DNA of 36,599 bases from a virus, in the IMG/VR virus record IMGVR_UViG_3300029309_000120, positions 1-36,599 of that record. The stretch is one strand, 5' to 3'. The stretch's first letter is position 1. The number at the start of each line of letters is the position of its first letter. The position numbers and the translations under genes are program-made. Of this stretch, positions 28,951 through 36,599 are shown one piece after another. Under the pieces are notes generated by a model, which was given only the letters and a program-made list of their open reading frames with translations, was not told where the DNA came from and searched no databases.

Positions 28951-31580
28951 CACTGCCCCTCCGATGGTGAATACGCTTGCCCAATGGTAACGCCTAAGAT
29001 TTTGCCAAGCACAGATGTGCCACGAATAAACTCGCTGGGCTTCTTGCCCTCCACTGCTGCATTGAGAGCCCAATCTGCTGCCTTATTGATGTTTTGGTCG
29101 GTCTTACGGACTGCCTGCGCCACCTGCGAGATAGACTGCAATGCGCCAAGGTTTTTGCCGCGCATTCGGTTTACACCAAGGATTGCACCACTGACTGAGT
29201 TGGGAAGTGGTAACCCGGTAAGTAGATCCACAGCAGCGACAGCATCTAAAACGTCTATGCCGCCCGCAGATTGAGCAGCGCGAAATTTTAACAGTTGTTC
29301 GATGTTCTCATCTTGAACAAGTTGTCCATCTGGCAAACCTGCTGCTTCAGCTCGACGACGAAGCTTAGCATTAAATAAACTTCCTCCGGGGGCTTGTCTA
29401 CCAGAAACAATCTCGGCCATGCTTAGATTGCCTTCTAAAGCCTTTTGCGCGTCTGTTACCTCTTTGAAGTCATCGACTGATTTTAGAAGCGCGTCTTTTA
29501 GGTCGTCGTATGATTTAGAGATGACCTCCTGTGCCGAGCTCCCTGGAATTTGCGGAGGGGTGATCGGGTCCAGTCCCGGTTTGAGCGTCTTGATCTCGTT
29601 CGCTGCTTTTCGCAGTTCGGTTACGGCTCCAACAGCCTCTCGTGCTTTCTCTGCGCTTTGCTTTGCAAGGCCCAAAGACTTCATAATCTTTCGAGAGAAA
29701 GACTCGCCCATGATCTCTTGAGTGACTCTTGCAACCTCATCTAAGCCCTGCGTGGATTTATTGATAAAATCAACAATTCCTTTAGCACTCTTCTCTACTT
29801 GTGCCCCTTTCTTCAATTGGTCAGTTCGATCAATAAAGTTTTTTATAGAGTTGAGAGCTGTGGACCTTGCTGCCTCAAGTCGGGCAGCTTTCCCAAAGAC
29901 AGGGCCTCTGTGAAATTGCTCTAAAATATTTTTAGAGCCGATGATTGCATTCTTAAGATTCTCCTCGACAGCTAGAGCACCTTTAAATTTATTGGGCACT
30001 TTGTTAAGGTTTCGCACCAACTGACGTTGTCTGAGATAAAACTTTTTAATGTCGCCTACAGTAATTTTTCCGCTGTCTAATTTCTTCCTGATATCATCTC
30101 TTAACACCGTTATGGCATTTACGGCACCTTCCACCTCCTGCCTAATTTCTGTACCCTTAAGCATTTGAGGCAAGGTTTCGTTGAAGTCATCGATAGACCT
30201 TTGCATTGCCTCTGTCATATCGGTTGCTAACTCATAAGGTTTGCCGATATTTCCAGCAGCGATTTCAGCATCGATTTGTTTGTTGATTGCGTCGTCGATC
30301 ATAGACACTTCTGTGCGACGCTCTGCTCCCTTAACTTTTGAACTGGTATCGCCTAGTCGTCTACGAATCTTTTGAAACTGGCTAAAGGCTTCTTGTAAAG
30401 GAACAGACGCCTCTTTGACCAGTTCTAACTCTCCAGCATCTAGCGCATTTTTAGAGTTCATCTTTGCTTGATTTAGTTGCGCAGTAAGCTTTTTGTTCGC
30501 ATCTGAAGCAGCCTTGGTATCAAGCTTTTTGATGTCCTTCTTAAGGGTGTCGATGGTGGACTTAAGTTGCTTTTGAATCTCTTTGGATTCTAACCCCTGC
30601 TCTTTGAGAACTTGAGCAGACTTTTGCACTGCCTTAACTCTTCTGTTGAGATCATCGAATCCCTGCCCAAACTGAATTACCTTTTGTAATTCTTGAGCCA
30701 GTGCCTCTTGAACCTCTGGAGTTTCTGCTGCGATGAATTTGGATAGTGAGTCCGAGAAACCTTTTCCGTATCTATCTGCTGCTGCGCCATAGATAGACTT
30801 TGCAATCTTGCTGGCACCCTTAACCGTCCCGGCACCAACAGTTTTTACCACACCAATGCTACCCGGTATCGCCGCACCCACCACTGTCCCCGTGGTCGCA
30901 GAGTCGACGCCTGCCGCCATGATATCTTCTGCGGTGGCGTTTGGATTCTCAAGGTACTTGTCTGCTGCACCATAACCGAAGCCTGCCGCTGCGCCTTCTG
31001 CTGCGCCTTGAACGACAAATGGCGTAATAGAGCGCACTGCACTAGAGACAGGGTTTGCCCCTTGAAGAGCGAGGGGTGCTTTTGCCACTGCACCTGCGGC
31101 CTGAGTTACTGCACCTGCGGGTGATACTTTGGATAGAGCTCTAGCCCCTTGCAGCACCTCTTTGGCCAGAGTGCTCTTACCGGCTGCTTTGGCTGCCTCG
31201 ATCCCAAGCCTCGCTTTGCCAAGGCTGCCCATAGACAAAACAGAGGTTGCGATACCAGTGCCGATATCGCCCGTATAGAATGCACCTGGGAAAGCCTCTT
31301 TCGATGCTGCAAGCTCAACAGGATCCATGGCCAGTTGACCAAGGCCCACGGTAGCGCCAGAGACCACACCACGTCCCAATGACTCAAGTCTGCCAAGGAC
31401 CGGACTCTCCTCCATCTTGGCTGTTTCGACTAGGACATCCACTTCATAGGGACTAATCTGTTTTGCATTAGGGTCGTTTACAAAGGCACGAAGAGTGGCT
31501 TCGTCGTCCAGTGGGACGCCGTATGGTTTACCACCTACCTCAAAGTAAGCGACTTGTTTATCCTGTGCCTTCTTTGCCAT
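28950..31580 (-). CDS. Large internal virion / ejection-type protein
   Basis: An 876-aa protein. N-terminal domain (YFEVGGKPYGVPLDDEATLRAFVNDPNAKQISPYEVD), then a Gly/Ala-rich segment with membrane-seeking runs (VVSGATVGLGQLAMD; VVQGAAEGAAAGFGYGAAD; TTGTVVGAAIPGSIGVVKTVGAGTV), then several hundred residues of charged coiled-coil-like helix (LKEQGLESKEIQKQLKSTIDTLKKDIKKLDTK). This is the layout of podoviral ejection proteins that leave the head with the DNA and form a channel. No transglycosylase motif noticed. Start overlaps the previous stop (TAATG). Confidence 0.75.
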   Translation of the reverse strand: MAKKAQDKQVAYFEVGGKPYGVPLDDEATLRAFVNDPNAKQISPYEVDVLVETAKMEESPVLGRLESLGRGVVSGATVGLGQLAMDPVELAASKEAFPGAFYTGDIGTGIATSVLSMGSLGKARLGIEAAKAAGKSTLAKEVLQGARALSKVSPAGAVTQAAGAVAKAPLALQGANPVSSAVRSITPFVVQGAAEGAAAGFGYGAADKYLENPNATAEDIMAAGVDSATTGTVVGAAIPGSIGVVKTVGAGTVKGASKIAKSIYGAAADRYGKGFSDSLSKFIAAETPEVQEALAQELQKVIQFGQGFDDLNRRVKAVQKSAQVLKEQGLESKEIQKQLKSTIDTLKKDIKKLDTKAASDANKKLTAQLNQAKMNSKNALDAGELELVKEASVPLQEAFSQFQKIRRRLGDTSSKVKGAERRTEVSMIDDAINKQIDAEIAAGNIGKPYELATDMTEAMQRSIDDFNETLPQMLKGTEIRQEVEGAVNAITVLRDDIRKKLDSGKITVGDIKKFYLRQRQLVRNLNKVPNKFKGALAVEENLKNAIIGSKNILEQFHRGPVFGKAARLEAARSTALNSIKNFIDRTDQLKKGAQVEKSAKGIVDFINKSTQGLDEVARVTQEIMGESFSRKIMKSLGLAKQSAEKAREAVGAVTELRKAANEIKTLKPGLDPITPPQIPGSSAQEVISKSYDDLKDALLKSVDDFKEVTDAQKALEGNLSMAEIVSGRQAPGGSLFNAKLRRRAEAAGLPDGQLVQDENIEQLLKFRAAQSAGGIDVLDAVAAVDLLTGLPLPNSVSGAILGVNRMRGKNLGALQSISQVAQAVRKTDQNINKAADWALNAAVEGKKPSEFIRGTSVLGKILGVTIGQAYSPSEGQ

Positions 31581-33250
31581 TATCGACCAGTTACTCTCTG
31601 TTTAATTTCAAGATTGCCAAACTGGCTCGCTAATGTAGCAGAGCGATTTTGATCAAAGTTGCCTTTTGAGAAAGAGCCATCAGGTTCTTTAGTGTATCCA
31701 AGGCGGTCAACCATGTACTCGTCAGAGGCATCCAAAGCGTCTTGGATGCTCGCTCGACCCGATGCAAGAACTCTATTGTAAACTGTATTGGCGCTTGCTT
31801 TATCCTGAAGATAGCCTAGATAATTAGTAATCTCATCTTGGCTAATGATTGGGTTAGCCAGAAGGTTACGGAAAATTGCAACGTCCTTGTTAGAGATAGA
31901 GGACGCTGCTTGTCCCTCTGCCGCCTGGCCAAAGGCAATAGCGTTAATTCTATTGTAAAAGTTAACAAGCTTTTGAAAGTCTGGATCTATTGCTGTTCCA
32001 ACGGCCCGAAGAGCTGTGTTTGAAATGCCACCTTGATCTGCCGATGCAATGATAGATCTCAATTGCGTCGGAAGTTCGAGTCCATCAATTTTACTTAATA
32101 TCTCTCTGGCTTCTTTAAATTCGCCAACAAGAGCGCCTGCGTTCCTCGCGGCTTTTCCTGCCGCTGCTTGAAGAGACTCACTAACGCCTCCTCTGCCCGC
32201 AGCAAAAGCTTGAGCGGTAGCTTTGTTTTGTGCTGCTACGTTTCTAGCCATTTGAATTTCTTTGTTATTCAAAGCCTCTTTTAGAAACCTGTCAGCATCC
32301 GCGTTACCCCTCAGAGCCTCAAGCTGAGTGCTTGCTGTCTGGTAAGCTCGATTCCAAAGCGCCGCTTTTGCTGTCTCAAAAGCAGACTCGGCATTTCCAA
32401 ACTCTTGAATCGCCCTTGCGTAGATGTTGTTTGCAAAGTTAGCACGGTCTTTGAGTCGATTGTATTCGTCTTGTTGTCGTTTGGCTTCTCGGTCAATTGC
32501 CTGATTGATCAGGTCCATTCCTACATTGCGACCTTCGCCACGACGTAACCCTCTGGCGGCCTCACCTAAAACAATAGCGATAGCGGCGGCTACCTTTGAA
32601 CCAGTTGTTGAGAGAGGGCCTTGGTCTGTCGGCTTATAGTCCTCAATCATCTTCTCGGCAGATCTAAGATTCTCTGCTGCTTTTACCTTTTCCTCGCGAG
32701 ACTTGATAAGACGATCGGTCTCCTCCATGTCTTGAATCTCGACACGTCTTTGCTCAATATCTGCACGAATTTGGTCTCGATCCTTTGCGATTCCCTTGTC
32801 CAAGCCGAATACCCTGGGAGTGTAAGACTGAAAGGTAGGTGCCTCTCTCTCAAACCTCGTTAAGTATTTGCTTACAAAATCGTCTTGAGTCTCGTTTTGC
32901 TTTTTTTGTTCGGCAGCAGCGTCCTCTTTCAGGGCAGATAAATCGGGAACCTCTGTGCTCGAAAGCGGCGCTCTGACCACTGGGGCAGTTCTTGCAGCAA
33001 TTCTTTGATTTTCCGCAAGGCGCATGCCCATTCCGGCTTGACCTGTCTGTTCGGCCACTCCAAACTCACCGCCCATAAATCTTTCAAGGTCTGTTGGACG
33101 TGGATCTAATTTAGGTCGATCTGAAGGATCTGTTATGCCCAAAGCATCTGAGATGGCTGTCTTAGGAGCCGCCAGCATTCTTCTAACAGCGCCTCTAGTT
33201 CTTTGACGCTCTTCTTGTTCCATTAAGAGTTTTTCTTCTGCTGGCGTCAT
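31580..33250 (-). CDS. Internal virion protein
   Basis: A 556-aa helical, Ala/Glu/Arg-rich protein (EEKLLMEQEERQRTRGAVRRML; RDQIRADIEQRRVEIQDMEETDRLIKSREEKVKAAENL). A short hydrophobic patch STTGSKVAAAIAIVLGEAARGLRRGEGRN lies in the middle, followed by MDLINQAIDREAKRQQDEYNRLKDRANFANNIYARAIQEFGNAESAFE. Such segments recur in large internal proteins of marine podoviruses (from memory). The start overlaps the previous stop (TAATG). Probably one of the ejected core proteins. Confidence 0.72.
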   Translation of the reverse strand: MTPAEEKLLMEQEERQRTRGAVRRMLAAPKTAISDALGITDPSDRPKLDPRPTDLERFMGGEFGVAEQTGQAGMGMRLAENQRIAARTAPVVRAPLSSTEVPDLSALKEDAAAEQKKQNETQDDFVSKYLTRFEREAPTFQSYTPRVFGLDKGIAKDRDQIRADIEQRRVEIQDMEETDRLIKSREEKVKAAENLRSAEKMIEDYKPTDQGPLSTTGSKVAAAIAIVLGEAARGLRRGEGRNVGMDLINQAIDREAKRQQDEYNRLKDRANFANNIYARAIQEFGNAESAFETAKAALWNRAYQTASTQLEALRGNADADRFLKEALNNKEIQMARNVAAQNKATAQAFAAGRGGVSESLQAAAGKAARNAGALVGEFKEAREILSKIDGLELPTQLRSIIASADQGGISNTALRAVGTAIDPDFQKLVNFYNRINAIAFGQAAEGQAASSISNKDVAIFRNLLANPIISQDEITNYLGYLQDKASANTVYNRVLASGRASIQDALDASDEYMVDRLGYTKEPDGSFSKGNFDQNRSATLASQFGNLEIKQRVTGR

Positions 33251-34077
33251 TACTTACCCTCTAACTTTCTGAGACGGTCATTAAGATTTGCCATACCTGC
33301 GAGCAGTTTACCAAAGCCCTCTGGGATGGTCTTCACACCGTTAACCTCTGACACCATATCCTCTGGCATATCTTGCGCCATCACACCGTAGTCGCGCTCT
33401 CCATCGATATCGTACTCTTTGGCTGAGAGAGCGTCTAGCATGCTGCGTGCTCTTGAATTTCCGTCTTTAACATTCGACTTCATATCCTCATCGGAGACCA
33501 TCTGACCAAACTGACCACCAAACTGTCCGCCTGCTTCAGCACCCGCAGGACCACCTGCTATGCCGCCGAGGACAGCACCAGTAGCACTGCCGAGAAAACT
33601 GCCAAGCATACCCTTGCGCTCTTCTCTGGCGGCCTTCATTGCCTGCTCTCTTTGGTACTGCTGAATGGCTCCCTGCGCTTGCAGGTCTTGCATCATCTCA
33701 TCGGCTTGCCTAATGCGAGCCTGATCAGCCGCTCCTGCTAGAGCCGCTGCTTGAGCGCCACTTGCGCCAATTGCTCTTTGCGCTGCCTGCTGCCCGGCTC
33801 CTGCGAATGGTCCCCTGCCCGCTGCCGCTACGCCGCGCTGAGCACCGGCGAGTTCGCGTTGCTGCTGCATAATATCGCGAGCAGCCTGACTTCTGCGTTC
33901 TCTTGACCTAAGACCACGCGCCTCTTCACCTAAGCCGACAAATTGATCTATCTGAGGACCACGCAAACCAGCATCCTCTGCCCTGCTTGTAAGACGACCT
34001 CGTGATTCTCCAATGCGTCCACGGCGTTGCTCTCTAGCGCGGTCCTGAATAGCCTGCCTTTGCTCTTCGTAAATCAT
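33250..34077 (-). CDS. Internal protein with Gly-zipper and S74-type chaperone end
   Basis: A 275-aa protein. Residues 1-157 are Arg/Gln/Ala-rich helix. Residues about 158-193 (GMLGSFLGSATGAVLGGIAGGPAGAEAGGQFGGQFGQM) form a glycine-zipper-like membrane-active segment. Residues 195-275 (SDEDMKSNVKD ... MLDALSAKEYDIDG ... YGVMAQDMPEDMV ... GFGKLLAGMANLNDRLRKLE) match the Peptidase_S74 intramolecular chaperone domain, which usually ends tail fibres and may cut itself off before the SD. Here it sits on an internal-type protein instead of a fibre. Confidence 0.75.
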   Translation of the reverse strand: MIYEEQRQAIQDRAREQRRGRIGESRGRLTSRAEDAGLRGPQIDQFVGLGEEARGLRSRERRSQAARDIMQQQRELAGAQRGVAAAGRGPFAGAGQQAAQRAIGASGAQAAALAGAADQARIRQADEMMQDLQAQGAIQQYQREQAMKAAREERKGMLGSFLGSATGAVLGGIAGGPAGAEAGGQFGGQFGQMVSDEDMKSNVKDGNSRARSMLDALSAKEYDIDGERDYGVMAQDMPEDMVSEVNGVKTIPEGFGKLLAGMANLNDRLRKLEGK

Positions 34078-34078
34078 C

Positions 34079-35083
34079 TTACAACCCCAGTGCTTTTAGC
34101 AATCTCAGTTTATCTACCAAAGTTTCTTCTCTGATTGGCAGTTGTTGATCCACCGCACGATTGAATCTTCTAAGTCTTATTTGTTCAGCCAACATAGGGT
34201 CTATTCCACCAATTCGAGCACCGAAGGCGTCATTTCTTGCTGCTTCAAAACCAGGATTATCCGCAACAAAATAAATAGGAGGATCAATTTCAGATAAGGA
34301 CATCGAAGGAGACCCCATGGGGCTTAAGTCGGTCTGTTGATAAACGCCGACATCTTCAGGGGCAGCCGCTCGTCTCAACATGGCCTCATTCATAGCGTCT
34401 AAGGCTTTTTCTTCACGTCTCATTTCTGCTGCTGCCATATCATCAGCAACATCTTGTTCTAATTTTTTAGCGGCTTGCATTCTAACAAAATCATCAGCCT
34501 GTCCTTCTAGAGCTTTTACCGCCCTGTTTATTTCGTTGCGTTGTTTTATCGCCTCTATAGCTTCTTCTCTTTCAATTTCTGCAATTGCGGCATCAATTAA
34601 GGCATCTCCCTGTCCCATTTCAGAGCCAGCGTACAATCGTTGAAGCGTATCCTCCCCAGGATTAAACTCAGGGTTTTGATTTAAGAATTTAATAGCTCCT
34701 TCAATACCGCCCTCTTGTTCAGCCAGTGCCAAGTTTTTTTGCAATGCCTCTTGCTTGGCTAATTCATCTGCATACATTCCAAACGCTGCGCTACCCGCTC
34801 CAACAACCGCTTGCCCGGCTCTTGATAGACGGTCAGTCTGCCGCCTAAACTTGTCTACATCAGCTTGATTTTGAGCAGCGGCGATAGTGTCACCGACTCG
34901 CCTTCCTCTTGCAAACTTACCCTGCTGCTGTTGTGCTTCTCTTGCCTGAGCCTGCTGTCCTGCGCCTTGAAGAATCTGTTGCGCCATACGACCACGCTGA
35001 ATCTCATCAACTGGACCTGTCGCCTGCTGTCTTGCCAGTTCTTCAGCAGCCTGCGCTGCAATGAGTTGTGCTTCTGGATCCAT
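34079..35083 (-). CDS. Helical internal virion-type protein
   Basis: A 334-aa protein, Gln/Ala/Glu-rich and almost wholly helical (AQLIAAQAAEELARQQATG; ILQGAGQQAQAREAQQQQGKF; AIAEIEREEAIEAIKQRNEINRAVKALEGQADDF), with a hydrophobic small-residue stretch (SRAGQAVVGAGSAAFGMYADEL). It is the first of five consecutive internal-type genes after the giant tail gene. SD GAGG. Its exact family is unknown to me. Confidence 0.7.
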   Translation of the reverse strand: MDPEAQLIAAQAAEELARQQATGPVDEIQRGRMAQQILQGAGQQAQAREAQQQQGKFARGRRVGDTIAAAQNQADVDKFRRQTDRLSRAGQAVVGAGSAAFGMYADELAKQEALQKNLALAEQEGGIEGAIKFLNQNPEFNPGEDTLQRLYAGSEMGQGDALIDAAIAEIEREEAIEAIKQRNEINRAVKALEGQADDFVRMQAAKKLEQDVADDMAAAEMRREEKALDAMNEAMLRRAAAPEDVGVYQQTDLSPMGSPSMSLSEIDPPIYFVADNPGFEAARNDAFGARIGGIDPMLAEQIRLRRFNRAVDQQLPIREETLVDKLRLLKALGL

Positions 35084-35092
35084 AGTTGCCTC

Positions 35093-36599
35093 TTAAGTTG
35101 GTGCCACAGTTTGAGTTGCTGGTAGTTTGAATGTTCCTGGTTTCGCCCCTACCTCTATAGCGAGACCATTCAAGATGATGCCTTCGCCTGTAGATGTCAC
35201 AGTCATCTTAGCCTTGAATGCTCTGCACTTCTGATTGCTTAAATGAGCACGGATATTGTTTGGTATGGTCGACAAGAACTCTGAGACATTATGTGTCTCG
35301 GTAAAACTAGAGTCGTAATCAAAAGCAAACGCCATTGAGCCACTGCTGGTTGTCTTGTGGTCATACAAGAACATCACGCGGTAAATCCTCTGAACTCCCT
35401 GTAAGCCATTTGCAGCTATAGGTCGGAAGGTTACAACCATATCGTAGCTAACAGAGTTGTCTTGGTACAGGGTGCTTGATTGACGACGTATCTGACCGCT
35501 CTTGAGGAGCACGTAATGAGTGTCGTCCGCACTTCCACCTGTCGCTGAGTAGTTTATTTGATCAACCGGATCATCGGCGCTCTTAATCGACCATCGATAC
35601 CACTGCTTAAAGAATGTATTGTAGACATAACACGCCGCGTCAGAAGTTCCGTCGTCTGCTAAAAAGCGAATTTCATTTACATGATCAAAGACTGTAATCT
35701 GCTTAATGGTGTTTGCATCGACGAGATCTTCAACAGGGGCTCCGACATATTGAACTTGGCCATTTGGAGTGACGATATACACCCCTCGGTCAGCGATATA
35801 GAATGTACCAAAAGCATGCGACAAGTGAGGGCTGCCGGGTAGTGCTCCCTGACCATTTGCCAAGATGGAGGGTTGGCTGAACACTCCTTGACCCACCGCG
35901 TTAGGCCCCTCTCCTGAAACAGCAAAGAGAGAGTCTCTGGTAAACACCGTGAGAAAATTCACGTTAGATTCGATACCCGTCACGCTTGATGAATCACCAG
36001 GGACATCGATGACAAAGGCAGGGACAGGAAACCCTGGCGCAAACGCCTGCTGCAAGGGCTTTGAGAATCGAATGAATTCAGTTGTTGTAGCGAGAAAGAC
36101 TCTGCCTTTGTGCTCCACGATATCTGTGATTGACCCAGGCTGATTGTTATCGAGCACTCCACCCGTGGTGTAGATGACCGGAGCTCTATCAAATTCTTCT
36201 TGGTCTTCACCGAAGTCGAGAAACGTAAAGTGTCTTTGCGACGCATCAAGAACGGCTGTTTTCACCTTTTTAATCAAAGGACCATCACCAGCAGGAGTGC
36301 TTCGGTACATGGTCACTCTGACGCTACCACGCTTGAGGGTTGCATCACACGCATAAACACGAGCACAGACGGCGGTAAGACTTGCAGTGGTGTCAATCTG
36401 TCGCAGAGGCGTAGTCACCGACTCATGAATGTTGTTGAAGGAATCTATAAACTCATACGTAAACGAATAGTTGTACGTTTTTGATGCGGTTAACCGAGAT
36501 GCAGAGTTCGTTGGGATAGCCACAAGGCTACGGATCGACGGGAACTCATAGAAACCATTCTCTACCAGCGTTTCTCCATCAAACGAAAACAGAGATCCA
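35093..36599 (-). CDS. Large tail protein, C-terminal part
   Basis: The frame is open to the right window edge. Its bases 36501-36598 repeat 1-98, so it continues upstream as the frame 2336-1; the ATG at 36523 is only an internal Met. This part has repeated strands suggesting a beta-propeller (SITDIVEHKGRVFLATTTEFIRFS; VNFLTVFTRDSLFAVSGEG; HLSHAFGTFYIADRGVYIVTPNGQVQYVG; FKQWYRWSIKSADD), as in P22 gp10-like stabilisation proteins. It ends GTFKLPATQTVAPT. Together with the N-terminal part it forms a tail/neck protein of 1,247 aa. Confidence 0.85.
   Translation of the reverse strand, partial: GSLFSFDGETLVENGFYEFPSIRSLVAIPTNSASRLTASKTYNYSFTYEFIDSFNNIHESVTTPLRQIDTTASLTAVCARVYACDATLKRGSVRVTMYRSTPAGDGPLIKKVKTAVLDASQRHFTFLDFGEDQEEFDRAPVIYTTGGVLDNNQPGSITDIVEHKGRVFLATTTEFIRFSKPLQQAFAPGFPVPAFVIDVPGDSSSVTGIESNVNFLTVFTRDSLFAVSGEGPNAVGQGVFSQPSILANGQGALPGSPHLSHAFGTFYIADRGVYIVTPNGQVQYVGAPVEDLVDANTIKQITVFDHVNEIRFLADDGTSDAACYVYNTFFKQWYRWSIKSADDPVDQINYSATGGSADDTHYVLLKSGQIRRQSSTLYQDNSVSYDMVVTFRPIAANGLQGVQRIYRVMFLYDHKTTSSGSMAFAFDYDSSFTETHNVSEFLSTIPNNIRAHLSNQKCRAFKAKMTVTSTGEGIILNGLAIEVGAKPGTFKLPATQTVAPT
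36501..36598. repeat. contig-end overlap, right copy
   Basis: Exact copy of bases 1-98. The final window base (36599, a) disagrees with base 99 (c) and is most simply a contig-end error or a minor variant. Removing one copy gives a circle of about 36,500 bp. Confidence 0.95.

Overview
The window is the essentially complete genome of a tailed, most probably short-tailed (podovirus-like) bacteriophage. Bases 1-98 recur exactly at 36501-36598, and one long reading frame runs through that joint without interruption. The molecule is therefore best read as a circular (or circularly permuted) genome of about 36,500 bp that was cut at an arbitrary point inside a tail gene. No rRNA, tRNA, integrase, CRISPR array or bacterial gene was seen. 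The host cannot be read from the sequence. From memory, the small basic protein families and the DUF7227-like protein recall uncultured marine phages; this is an inference.

Late half, all on the minus strand, read from 11769 down to 1 and then from 36500 down to 22019. It starts with packaging: a putative small terminase, a beta-rich structural-like protein, a GNAT-like protein, an AT-hook-like protein and the large terminase. Head genes follow: portal, scaffold, major capsid protein, two paralogous decoration-like proteins, a small acidic protein, a head-tail adaptor and a small tail/closure protein. A tail protein of about 1,247 aa crosses the contig joint. Next come five large helical or Ala-rich internal (ejection-type) proteins, one ending in an S74-type chaperone domain, then two beta-rich proteins, a four-LamG receptor-binding candidate, a membrane/coiled-coil protein, a holin and an M15-type endolysin. 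The operon ends with a run of very small, strongly basic proteins joined by start/stop overlaps.

Early leftward operon (minus, 15107 down to 12781): eight genes. Seven are small and unrecognised; the last is a Cys-rich DUF7227-like protein followed by a strong hairpin terminator. The roughly 1 kb between this terminator and the terminase operon has no convincing gene but holds several repeat families.

Replication and recombination region (plus strand, 15626-22065): D5/P4-type helicase, lambda-exonuclease-like (YqaJ) nuclease, a candidate single-strand annealing protein, an AEP primase-polymerase with a PriCT-1-like tail, a VRR-NUC nuclease, an XRE-type regulator and three unrecognised proteins. 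A three-gene minus-strand cassette with an adenine methyltransferase lies between helicase and exonuclease. No DNA polymerase other than the prim-pol and no RNA polymerase was seen, so the phage probably uses host enzymes for both.

The most unusual DNA is the divergent control region at 15108-15625: three copies of a 28-bp element, about 92 bp of alternating purine-pyrimidine sequence and about 140 bp of interrupted TTCG tandem repeats, just upstream of the helicase. The same 28-bp element recurs beyond the far end of the early operon. This is the best candidate for the replication origin or a master control region, and together with the basic-protein cassette it is the part most worth testing.
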